Of a DNA stretch of 64,000 nt, positions 17,490 to 25,698 are shown one piece after another. The position numbers and the translations under genes were made by a program. The notes under the pieces were generated by a model. It was not told where the DNA came from, made no database searches, and saw only the letters and a list, made by a program, of their open reading frames with translations. The DNA comes from Salinisphaera aquimarina. Its GTDB lineage: Bacteria > Pseudomonadota > Gammaproteobacteria > Nevskiales > Salinisphaeraceae. Positions within the stretch are counted from its first letter, which is position 1. The number at the start of each line of letters is the position of its first letter. The stretch is from contig NZ_JBHRSS010000010.1 of assembly GCF_042643355.1 (NCBI RefSeq), positions 124,001 through 188,000 on the forward strand, read 5' to 3'.

Positions 17490-18146
17490 ATGCGCTACAA
17501 GGTTCTATTGTTCGATCTCGACGGCACGCTCACGGATCCGCGCGAGGGCATCACGCGCTGTGTGCAGCATGCGCTCGCGCGCCAGGGCGTCGACGTGCCG
17601 GATCTGGGCCAGCTCGAATGCTTTATCGGGCCGCCGCTCAAGCAGTCCTTCATGGAGTTCTACGGCATGAACTCCGCCGCTGCGGAGCGCGCCGTTGCCG
17701 ACTATCGCGAGCGTTTCGGCGCGCTCGGCATGTTCGAAAACAAGCTCTACGCGGGCATGGTCGATCTGTTGATCGCGCTCAAGCGCAGCGGTCGGCAGCT
17801 GTTCGTGGCGACCTCCAAACCCTGGTTCTATGCACGCCAGATCGTCACCCATTTCGGCCTCGACGAATATTTCGGGCGCGTCTACGGCAGCGAACTCGAC
17901 GGCACGCGCACCGAAAAACATGCCCTGATCGCGCATATCCTGAGAGAAGAGAAACTCGATGTGGCACAGACGCTGATGATCGGCGATCGCAAGTTCGATC
18001 TGATCGGCGCGCGCCACAACGGCGTGGCCAACGCGGCCGTGGGCTACGGCTACGGCAGCCGCGAGGAACTGCTGGCCGAGGCGCCGGATTATTTCTTCGA
18101 CACCCTCGACGAACTGGATCGCGCGCTGCGCGCCTGTCGTGTGTGA
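17490..18146 (+). CDS. HAD-superfamily phosphatase, Gph/PNT-like
   Basis: A 218-residue HAD hydrolase. Motif I is FDLDGTLTD, with nucleophile Asp9 and acid/base Asp11. Motif II is ATSKP (Ser/Thr), and motif III/IV is MIGDRKFDLIGAR. The alpha-helical cap between motifs I and II puts it in the phosphoglycolate-phosphatase-like subfamily, close to YqaA/PNT-type 5'-nucleotidase relatives. ATG 17490 is taken with AAGGTGGG upstream; a GTG at 17466 is possible. The substrate is not deducible. It is divergent from rlpA, sharing a 175-base promoter region. Confidence 0.87.
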   Translation: MRYKVLLFDLDGTLTDPREGITRCVQHALARQGVDVPDLGQLECFIGPPLKQSFMEFYGMNSAAAERAVADYRERFGALGMFENKLYAGMVDLLIALKRSGRQLFVATSKPWFYARQIVTHFGLDEYFGRVYGSELDGTRTEKHALIAHILREEKLDVAQTLMIGDRKFDLIGARHNGVANAAVGYGYGSREELLAEAPDYFFDTLDELDRALRACRV

Positions 18147-18398
18147 GTTAGGAATCCGAACCGACACGGACAGCTGTTGTAGACGGCGGTGGAATCAGGG
18201 CCGGCGCATGGCGCGCTCCGCTTGGGTCCGGTTGTGCGACGGCGGATCGGGGCGCAGCCGCGATATCGCGCCCGCGTCACCTGCCCAGCAAGTGGTTCAT
18301 TTTTCCAATGGGTTGATAAAAAAACCGGCGGGTGCCCGTACGCCGGCGTATTGCGCTAATCTGCGCGCATCGATTTCGACTTCACCCGGACTGTTTTC

Positions 18399-19220
18399 AT
18401 GACCGATACCGACACCCGTATGCCTCTTTCCGATCTGCTGTCGTCGATGACCCCCATCGACGGCGGTGCGCGCGTGCACATCACGCCGGACTGGCTGCAG
18501 GGCAGGGCGGTCTACGGCGGCCTGTCGGTGGCGCTGAGTCTGCAGGCGACGCAGAACGTAATCGGCGATGGACTGCCGCCGCTGCGATCGGTGCAGACCA
18601 GTTTCATCGGCCCGGCCACCAGCGAGGTGGATATCTACCCGCAAGTGGTGCGCCAGGGCAAATCGACCGCGTTCGTCACCGTCGACATGTACAGCGACGA
18701 CAAGCTGGCCGCGCGCACGACCTTCTGTTTCGGCAAGGCTCGCGAGTCGCGCCTTGCGATTGCAAATCACGACGCGCCGGCAGTGCCGTCCGTCGACGCC
18801 TGCGGCGCGTTCTTCGAAGGCCGTGACGGGCGCAACGCGGGGCCGAATTTTGCGCAGCATTTCAACAGCCGGCTGGCCGACGGCGGTCTGCCCGTCGCCG
18901 CTGCCGAACAGCCCGAATTCACTGTCTGGCTGCAGCACAAGGACCCGGCATCGCGCGAGTCGCTGGTCGGTCTGACGGCCCTGGCCGATGCATTGCCGCC
19001 CGCCGCCATGGCCTGTTTCGGCGAACGCGCCCCGATCAGCACCATGACCTGGATGTTCGACGTGCTGCAGGCCGCGCCCAGCACCGTGGACGGTTGGTGG
19101 CTGTGCCGCAGCAGCGCTGAATACACCGAGGACGGTTATTCCGCGCAGGCAATGACGATCTGGAACACGGTCGGCGAACTGGTCGTCATCGGCCGCCAGA
19201 ATATCGCTATCTTTTATTAG
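18399..19220 (+). CDS. Acyl-CoA thioesterase-like protein (double hot dog)
   Basis: A 273-residue protein of the TesB-like/4HBT_3 thioesterase superfamily. It has two hot-dog halves: the first carries GRAVYGGLSVALSLQAT and the substrate-groove strand LRSVQTSFIGPA, the second PISTMTWMFDVL and WWLCRSSAEYTEDGYSAQ. It should hydrolyse fatty acyl-CoA in the cytoplasm; the exact chain length is unknown. ATG 18399 follows a 250-base leader with no clear gene. Monocistronic in appearance. Confidence 0.85.
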   Translation: MTDTDTRMPLSDLLSSMTPIDGGARVHITPDWLQGRAVYGGLSVALSLQATQNVIGDGLPPLRSVQTSFIGPATSEVDIYPQVVRQGKSTAFVTVDMYSDDKLAARTTFCFGKARESRLAIANHDAPAVPSVDACGAFFEGRDGRNAGPNFAQHFNSRLADGGLPVAAAEQPEFTVWLQHKDPASRESLVGLTALADALPPAAMACFGERAPISTMTWMFDVLQAAPSTVDGWWLCRSSAEYTEDGYSAQAMTIWNTVGELVVIGRQNIAIFY

Positions 19221-19714
19221 CAGCGGAGACGCGGCGCATACGGCTCGGCTCGCACGGCTGGCCGGGGCGTTGTTGATACGACCGGGCGTTGCGTCGATGG
19301 CGTGTTCCGAAGGCGTTGATGCGCTTGTCGTCGCGGCGGTGATCGATCGCCCGTGTCGGGCGCGCTCGTCGCACGACCGGGCTGTGGTGCCGTTGTCCGA
19401 GCGCCTGAATCCCGGGTCCGGCCCGCCTCGGCCACTCGATTAACCATATCCTCCTTCCTGCGCATTGGCGTCGAAGAGAGCGCTATGCCGATGCCATGCG
19501 GTTGACGGGAATCGTCTCATTAATGATAATCAGTCGCATTCGCAAACAGGCCGTATGTCGAGCGCTATAAAGATCGGTCCGCGTAGTCGGGGACGCGACC
19601 CAAACGGCGCCATGCGTCGGCATGACCTGCAGACGATGCCGAAGCGCTGCATACCGCGCGGCTCGGCGACCGTTCTTGTTCATCGATACGACGATAATTT
19701 TGAAAGGGGGTTGG
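19221..19714. other. Long non-coding interval before the siderophore receptor
   Basis: About 490 bases separate the thioesterase stop from the receptor start. Short arginine-rich frames exist here but have no recognisable motif or credible ribosome site. The second half carries the Fur-like site at 19519-19537. I see no regulator gene, transposon remnant or RNA gene in it. Confidence 0.6.
19519..19537 (+). promoter_or_regulatory. Fur-box-like site
   Basis: The core AATGATAATCA (19522-19532) matches 11 consecutive positions of the Fur consensus GATAATGATAATCATTATC. Over 19 bases the match is about 14. It lies 178 bases upstream of the receptor ATG, in line with iron-repressed transcription of the siderophore receptor and possibly the des genes after it. 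Confidence 0.6.
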
Positions 19715-21925
19715 ATGTACATGGGAATCGAAGCGAGCACTCTGCCGGGCGTCGACGCAAAGCGTCGGGCAATGAATGCCAGGGCGCTTATCCTGGGCGC
19801 AGTGGTCGTCGGCGGCCTCGGTCACTACGGGGTGAGCCTGGCTCAGAGCAATGGGTCGCAGAGCCAGCTCGCGCCGCTGGTCGTCAGTGGCAGCGAGATC
19901 GGCAACGCGGACGCGCCGACCGAAGGCTATACCGTGGATTCCAGCCGCGGCGCGACCAAGACCGACACCCCGCTGATCGAGACCCCGCAGACGATCAACG
20001 TCATCACCCGCGAGCAGCTCGATAATCAGGCTTCCACCAACATCAACGACGCGCTGCGTTATACCCCCGGCGTGTTCACCGGACTGGCCGGCGCCTCCAA
20101 GCGTTCCGACACGGTGGCGTTGCGCGGGTTTCACGGCGGCGACGTGAACAACACCTTTCTCGACGGGCTGCGTCTGCAGACCGATCCGGGCAGTTATTCC
20201 GCGGTCCAGATCGACCCCTATTTCCTGGAGCGTATCGATGTGGTCAAGGGGCCGTCTTCGGTGCTTTACGGCCGCGCGATTCCCGGCGGTCTGGTCGCGC
20301 TGACCAGCAAGAAGCCGCAGTTCGAGGACAAGCGACAGGTCCGCATCTACGGCGGCTCGCACGACCAGATCGGCGGGGGGCTGGATGTGACCGGCCCGAT
20401 CGGCGACAGCGACACCGCTGCCTATCGCGTGGTGGCGGTCGGTCGCCACAGCGACACCCAGTTCGACGTCGCCGAGCGCGAGAACTACGGCATCATGCCG
20501 TCGGCGTCGTTCAAGCTCTCCGACGACACCGATCTGTTGCTGCAGGCGTATTTCACCAAGACGCCGGAAGGCGATTATCACGGCGCGGTGCCGGCCGGCA
20601 TCAGCATCAACGACAGCCAGAACGGCCGCAAGGTCGGGCCGTCCTTCTACGACGGTGACCCGGATCGCGAGAAATTCGAGCGCGCGCAGCGGCTGTTCAG
20701 CTATCAGCTCGAACATCGTGTCAACGACAACGTCACCCTGCGCCAGAACGCCAGCTACCTGGATATGGACGTGGAACTGGAACAGGTCTATCAGATCGGT
20801 TTCGCCGGGCCGGGTTCCTCGACGCTCAACCGGTATTACTCGGGTTCGGACGAGGACCTGAAGGCGTTCTCGATCGACAATCAGGCCCAGTTCGATTTCG
20901 ACACCGGCGTCATCGGCCATCAGCTGCTGGTCGGCTTCGACTACCAGAATCGTCAGAACCGCGTGCGCTTCGACAGCGCGCCGGCCACGTCCATCGATGC
21001 GTTCGATCCGGTCTATGACGGCGACCCGCTCACCGGGCCGATCTTCTCCAGTCCGGCGAACCGCAAGCTCGACCAGATGGGCGTCTATCTCCAGGACCAG
21101 CTGAGCCTGGCGAACTGGCGCCTGACCCTGAGCGGTCGCCAGGACTGGCTCGATGCCGACAATCTCGATCTCACCAACAACACCACCTCGAGCGTGAACG
21201 CGGACAGCTTTTCAGGTCGCGCGGGCCTGCTCTACAAGAGCGATATCGGCCTGTCGCCGTACGTGAGCTACAGCGAAGGCTTCTCGCCCAGCTCCTACAC
21301 CGATGAGAACGGCCAGTTGCTCGAGCCGATGACCAGTCATCAGTACGAGGCGGGCATCAAGTATCAGCATCCGGGCACCGAGAACATCGTCTCGCTGGCT
21401 GTCTACGAACTCACCCAGGAAAACGTGGCCTCGCGCACGACGGTGCAAAGCGCGGTCTACGAGCCGGTGGGCGAAGTGCGTTCACGCGGCGTCGAACTCG
21501 ATGCGCGTGCGGCGCTCACCGATCGCCTGTCGGTGCTGGCCGGCTATGCCTATACCGACATCGAGTACACCAACTCGACGCCGGATCGCGAGGGTAATTC
21601 GCCCACGCTTGCGCCGGAGCACATGGCCTCGCTGTGGGGCCAGTACGACATCGGCCACGGCATCGATGCCGGCGCCGGCGTGCGCTATATGGGCAAGAGC
21701 TGGACCAGCGACCTCAACGAGACCCGGGTGCCGGACTACACCCTGGCCGATGCGTTCGTGAGCTTTGATCTGGGTCATTACAGCAAGCCGCTCGACGGCG
21801 CCACGCTGCGCATCAACGCCAACAACATATTCGACAAGGAGTATGTCAGCGGCTGTTTCAACGACACCTATTGCTACTGGGGCGACGTACGCAACGTGAC
21901 CGCGACCCTGGATTACAACTTCTAG
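19715..21925 (+). CDS. TonB-dependent siderophore receptor (ferrioxamine-type candidate)
   Basis: A 736-residue outer-membrane receptor. After a signal peptide (ending near YGVSLAQ) come the TonB-box region, a plug domain (about residues 55-190) with ETPQTINVITREQL and VKGPSSVLYGRAIPGG, and a 22-strand barrel ending in a terminal aromatic residue (LDYNF). A C-terminal cysteine pair (SGCFNDTYCYW) occurs in a late extracellular loop, as in FhuA/FoxA-like hydroxamate receptors. Start: GAAAGGGGG precedes ATG 19715; ATG 19721 is equally possible. A Fur-like site is upstream and hydroxamate-siderophore synthesis genes follow. It therefore probably takes up the cognate ferric siderophore. Confidence 0.93.
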   Translation: MYMGIEASTLPGVDAKRRAMNARALILGAVVVGGLGHYGVSLAQSNGSQSQLAPLVVSGSEIGNADAPTEGYTVDSSRGATKTDTPLIETPQTINVITREQLDNQASTNINDALRYTPGVFTGLAGASKRSDTVALRGFHGGDVNNTFLDGLRLQTDPGSYSAVQIDPYFLERIDVVKGPSSVLYGRAIPGGLVALTSKKPQFEDKRQVRIYGGSHDQIGGGLDVTGPIGDSDTAAYRVVAVGRHSDTQFDVAERENYGIMPSASFKLSDDTDLLLQAYFTKTPEGDYHGAVPAGISINDSQNGRKVGPSFYDGDPDREKFERAQRLFSYQLEHRVNDNVTLRQNASYLDMDVELEQVYQIGFAGPGSSTLNRYYSGSDEDLKAFSIDNQAQFDFDTGVIGHQLLVGFDYQNRQNRVRFDSAPATSIDAFDPVYDGDPLTGPIFSSPANRKLDQMGVYLQDQLSLANWRLTLSGRQDWLDADNLDLTNNTTSSVNADSFSGRAGLLYKSDIGLSPYVSYSEGFSPSSYTDENGQLLEPMTSHQYEAGIKYQHPGTENIVSLAVYELTQENVASRTTVQSAVYEPVGEVRSRGVELDARAALTDRLSVLAGYAYTDIEYTNSTPDREGNSPTLAPEHMASLWGQYDIGHGIDAGAGVRYMGKSWTSDLNETRVPDYTLADAFVSFDLGHYSKPLDGATLRINANNIFDKEYVSGCFNDTYCYWGDVRNVTATLDYNF

Positions 21926-22101
21926 GGGCTATCAACGCCTGCGATCACTGCCACCGTAACCGGTTCGGGCGACGGCCGCCGCCAATGCAACGACAGCGCG
22001 CGTCGCGGAATCACCGCGGCGCGCGCAGCCCGACCGCGCCGCAGCAACGGCGCGGCGATTCATGAACGAGGGGAAGAACCCGTGCTCTGAGCGCGGGACA
22101 G

Positions 22102-23721
22102 ATGTTTTTGTCTCGAAAAAGGATGCTGACCCTCATGCGAACCACCCGCACCGACAGCCGCGATGCCAAGGATAGCCTGCCCAGTGGCCAGGCCATTGGC
22201 CGTAGCGCCCAGATATTCAACGAACACAATCTCGATCTCTACCGTGATCAGGTCGACCAGGCCGCCGACGCGGTGACGGCCGCCGTGCGGCGCGCGAAGC
22301 AGGTGCATAGTGGTGTGCGCCCGAGTGAACTGGCGCCGGCGTTCGAGGCACTCGATCTGGACGACGCCTGCGGCGACATGCCCGCGGCGCTCGAGGAACT
22401 GCGCCGCCTCTATCTCGACCACGCGGTGTATTTCCATCACCCGCGCTATGCGGCACACCTGAACTGCCCGGTGCTGGTGCCGTCGATCGCGGCCGAGGTG
22501 GTGCTGAGCGCGATCAACTCGTCGCTGGACACCTGGGATCAGAGTGCGGGCGGCACCTTCATCGAGCAGAAGCTGATTGCCTGGACGGCCAAACGGGCGG
22601 GTCTGGGCGACGCCGCCGACGGCGTGTTCACCAGCGGTGGCACGCAGTCGAACCTGATGGCCATGCTGCTGATGCGCGATGCCTGGTGTGCCCGCGAATA
22701 CGGCCACGGGACGGTGCAGAAACAGGGCCTGCCGACCGAGGCGTCACGCCTGCGCGTTTTTGTGTCCGAGGTCAGCCATTTCAGCCTGTCGAAGGCGGCC
22801 GCGCTGCTGGGCCTGGGGCATGACGCGGTAGTGAGCGTGCCCTGCGACGCGGCCAAACGCATGGATACTGAGGCGCTCGCCGTCGCGATTGCTGCCTGCC
22901 GTGCCGAGGGCAATATCCCGATCGCCGTCGCCGCCACCTGTGGCACGACCGATTTCGGCAGCGTCGACGACATGACGGCCATCGGCGTGATCTGTCGTGC
23001 GGAAAAGCTCTGGATGCACGTGGACGCGGCCTATGGCTGTGGGCTGCTGGTTTCGAATCGGCATCGGCACAAGCTAGCCGGCATCGAGAATGCAGACTCG
23101 TTGACGGTCGATTACCACAAGGCCTTCTTCCAGCCAGTCAGTTGCAGCGCGTTCATCGTCAACAACGGGGCGGATCTCGGACTGATCACCCACCACGCGG
23201 ATTATCTGAACCCGGCCGAAGCGGCTGCGGCAGGCACGCCGGATCAGGTCAACAAGTCGCTGCAGACGACCAAGCGTTTCGACGCGCTCAAGCTGTGGCT
23301 GACCCTGCGCACCATCGGTCCCGATGCCATTGGCGACGCATTCGATGGCGCCGTGGCGCTTGCCCGCGCGACCTACGAACTGATGCTCGCCGAGCCGCGG
23401 CTGGAACTGCTCCACCGGCCGGAACTGAGTACCATCGTGTTCCGCTACCGGCCGTGTCTGACCACGTCCGAAGCCGAACTGGACGCACTCAATGCCACGA
23501 TTCGCGCGCAGCTCGCCCGTGACGGCGAGGCCATGGTTGCCGGCACCAAGGTCGATGGCCGGCGCTACCTGAAGTTCACGCTGCTCAACCCGGCGACCAC
23601 GGTCGAGCAGATGCGCGAGATTGTCGATCTCGTCGTGACCTACGGCATGGCCAACGATCGCAACGCCCAGTTGGTCGCGGCCGTGCCCGCGGCGAACCGG
23701 GCGTATCGTCGTCATGGATAA
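22102..23721 (+). CDS. desA: PLP-dependent lysine/diamine decarboxylase (DesA-like)
   Basis: A group II PLP decarboxylase of 539 residues. PLP Lys340 lies in VDYHKAFFQP. Upstream are SGGTQSNLMAM, which holds the phosphate, and HVDAAYGCGLL, whose Asp contacts the pyridine nitrogen. The DYHKAFFQP form is that of DesA/DABA-decarboxylase enzymes, and with the next three genes it implies lysine to cadaverine for a desferrioxamine-type siderophore. Ornithine to putrescine is the alternative. The first 30 residues are poorly conserved and the start could also be ATG 22123 or 22135. The 3' end overlaps the next gene by 8 bases, indicating translational coupling. Confidence 0.88.
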   Translation: MFLSRKRMLTLMRTTRTDSRDAKDSLPSGQAIGRSAQIFNEHNLDLYRDQVDQAADAVTAAVRRAKQVHSGVRPSELAPAFEALDLDDACGDMPAALEELRRLYLDHAVYFHHPRYAAHLNCPVLVPSIAAEVVLSAINSSLDTWDQSAGGTFIEQKLIAWTAKRAGLGDAADGVFTSGGTQSNLMAMLLMRDAWCAREYGHGTVQKQGLPTEASRLRVFVSEVSHFSLSKAAALLGLGHDAVVSVPCDAAKRMDTEALAVAIAACRAEGNIPIAVAATCGTTDFGSVDDMTAIGVICRAEKLWMHVDAAYGCGLLVSNRHRHKLAGIENADSLTVDYHKAFFQPVSCSAFIVNNGADLGLITHHADYLNPAEAAAAGTPDQVNKSLQTTKRFDALKLWLTLRTIGPDAIGDAFDGAVALARATYELMLAEPRLELLHRPELSTIVFRYRPCLTTSEAELDALNATIRAQLARDGEAMVAGTKVDGRRYLKFTLLNPATTVEQMREIVDLVVTYGMANDRNAQLVAAVPAANRAYRRHG

Positions 23722-25054
23722 ACGCAATACGCATATTCACGACGTGGCCGGTATCGGTATCGGACCGTTCAATCTCGGCCTGGCTGCGCTGGCCGCACCC
23801 ATCGAGAACCTCGATGCGGTGTTCATCGACGAAAACGATCAGTTCGACTGGCATCCGGGCCTGCTGCTGGAAGGCGCGACCCTGCAGACGCCGTTCATGG
23901 CCGACCTGGTCACGCTCGCCGACCCGACCAGCCAATTCAGTTTCCTCAACTATCTGAAGCAGACCGGGCGGATCTACGCGTTCTATATCCGCGAGAACTT
24001 CTTCATGCTGCGGCGCGAGTACAACCAGTACTGCCGCTGGGTCGCGGAGCGTTTGGACAGCCTCGTATTCGCGACGCGCGTTGTCGCCACGGCTTATGAC
24101 GGAGCGGTCGGCTGCTACGTGCTGACGCTCGAAGACACGGCCAGCGGCGCGCGCCGCGAACTGCGTGCGCGGTCGCTGGTGCTGGGCACCGGGCCGAGCG
24201 TGCACGTGCCGGAATGCTGTCGCGATCTGGGCGGCTCTGTTGTCCACGCCCGCGAATTCGCCCATGCACGCGACACGTTGCAGGCCAGCGATTCGATCAC
24301 CGTGGTCGGCAGCGGCCAGAGCGCGGCCGAGGTGTTCCACGAACTGCTGGCGGATCAGGAACGTCATGGCTACCGGCTCGACTGGTTCACCCGCTCGCCG
24401 CGTTTCTTTTCGTTGCAGTACGACAAGCTCACCCTGGAGATGACGTCGCCGGAATATGTCGACTACTTCCATGGCCTGTCGGAACACCGCCGCCACAAGC
24501 TCGGCGAGGAACACAAGGCACTCTACAAGGGCATCGACGAGTCGCTGATCAACGCGATCTACGATCTCATGTACGAGCGCGATGTGGCCGGCACGCTGGA
24601 TGTCGGCCTGCAGGCGAACGTGGAACTGCGCGACGCGCGCCACGAGCCCGGCAGCGACGCCATCGAACTGGATTTCTTCCAGCACGAACAGGGCGCGGCG
24701 TTCACGCATCGCAGCGATTCAGTCGTGCTTGCCACCGGCTTCGCCTATCGCGTGCCGGGCTATGTTGCCGGCATCGCCGATCGTATCCGCTGGGATGCAC
24801 AGGGGCGTTTCGACGCCTCGCGCCACTATGCGGTCGATCACGACAACGCCGAGATCTTCGTCCAGAACGCCGAGATTCATACCCACGGTTTCGTGACTCC
24901 GGACCTGGGCATGGCCTGCTATCGCAACGCCTGCATCCTGCGTGCGCTCACCGGCGTCGAGCATTACCCGATCGAGCGGCGTATCGCGTTTCAGCATTTC
25001 GCCGTGGGCGAGCCGGAACCGACGGCGTCCGGGCGTCGCCGCACCCCGGCCTGA
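23714..25054 (+). CDS. desB: Lysine/ornithine (cadaverine) N-monooxygenase (DesB/IucD-like)
   Basis: A 446-residue FAD/NADPH N-hydroxylase. The FAD motif is GIGIGPFNLGLAAL (residues 13-26), the NADPH motif VVGSGQSAAEVF (197-208) and the ATGF/Y signature ATGFAYRVP sits near 340. These are the three hallmarks of IucD/PvdA/DesB enzymes. In context it should convert cadaverine to N-hydroxycadaverine, the first hydroxamate step. The start codon lies within the end of desA. The acyltransferase gene begins 55 bases after its stop. Putrescine would be the substrate if the decarboxylase acts on ornithine. Confidence 0.93.
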   Translation: MDKRNTHIHDVAGIGIGPFNLGLAALAAPIENLDAVFIDENDQFDWHPGLLLEGATLQTPFMADLVTLADPTSQFSFLNYLKQTGRIYAFYIRENFFMLRREYNQYCRWVAERLDSLVFATRVVATAYDGAVGCYVLTLEDTASGARRELRARSLVLGTGPSVHVPECCRDLGGSVVHAREFAHARDTLQASDSITVVGSGQSAAEVFHELLADQERHGYRLDWFTRSPRFFSLQYDKLTLEMTSPEYVDYFHGLSEHRRHKLGEEHKALYKGIDESLINAIYDLMYERDVAGTLDVGLQANVELRDARHEPGSDAIELDFFQHEQGAAFTHRSDSVVLATGFAYRVPGYVAGIADRIRWDAQGRFDASRHYAVDHDNAEIFVQNAEIHTHGFVTPDLGMACYRNACILRALTGVEHYPIERRIAFQHFAVGEPEPTASGRRRTPA

Positions 25055-25109
25055 GGTTCGGCGCATTGCGCCGGATTACCCCTGTTACAGATTCAACGAG
25101 GAGACGAGC

Positions 25110-25685
25110 TTGAGCGATACACGCGTTCTTCAGGCCCGCCAGATTCCCGGTATCGGCGAACTGGCGATCGTGCCGTTCGATATCGAGCGCCATACGCCGA
25201 CCGCCCATGCCTGGCTGCGCAGCGACCATGCCCGGTTTTGGGGCATGAAGTCGCTGAACGCCGATCAGATTCGCGACTATTTCCAACAGCTCGCCGCCTC
25301 CGACGATTTCGATGCCTTCATCGGGCTGCACGACGACCGCCCGACCTTCCTCATGGAACGCTATGCGCCGGCCGCGGAAGCCATCGGCGACCACTACGAC
25401 GTTCAGCCCGGTGATGTCGGTATGCATGTGCTGGTCGCGCCCGGCGAAAAACGCATTCCCGGTTTCACCTGGGTGGTGTTCGTCCAGATCATGGATTTCC
25501 TGTTCAGCGATACCGCCGTCGAACGCGTCGTGGTCGAGCCGGACGTGGCCAACGAAGGCATCCACCCGATCAACCGCCGTGCCGGTTTCGTCTATCACCG
25601 TCAGGTCGAATTGCCGGGCAAGACCGCGTGGCTGGCGACCTGCACGCGCGACGACTACGCCGCGGCGCTCAGCGCTTCTCTTTAA
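25110..25685 (+). CDS. desC: Hydroxamate N-acyltransferase (DesC/AlcB/IucB-like, GNAT fold)
   Basis: A 191-residue GNAT-fold acyltransferase with the AlcB/IucB signature: HAWLRSDHARFWGM near the N-terminus, PGDVGMHVLVAP in the acetyl-CoA region, VVVEPDVANEGIHPINRRAGF at the end of the fold. It would put a succinyl or acetyl group on N-hydroxycadaverine. Succinyl gives the monomer for macrocyclic products such as bisucaberin or ferrioxamine E. The start is TTG at 25110, supported by AGGAG six bases upstream; no ATG fits. It is followed 13 bases later by the synthetase. A separate acyltransferase is as in Streptomyces desC, unlike the fused dfoC of Erwinia. Confidence 0.9.
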   Translation: MSDTRVLQARQIPGIGELAIVPFDIERHTPTAHAWLRSDHARFWGMKSLNADQIRDYFQQLAASDDFDAFIGLHDDRPTFLMERYAPAAEAIGDHYDVQPGDVGMHVLVAPGEKRIPGFTWVVFVQIMDFLFSDTAVERVVVEPDVANEGIHPINRRAGFVYHRQVELPGKTAWLATCTRDDYAAALSASL

Positions 25686-25698
25686 AGGACACCATCCG

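Noticed and set aside
19217..20025. Short arginine-rich frames around the Fur-like site as possible regulator genes
   Set aside because: No helix-turn-helix or sigma-factor motif is present, start contexts are poor, and they overlap the receptor start.
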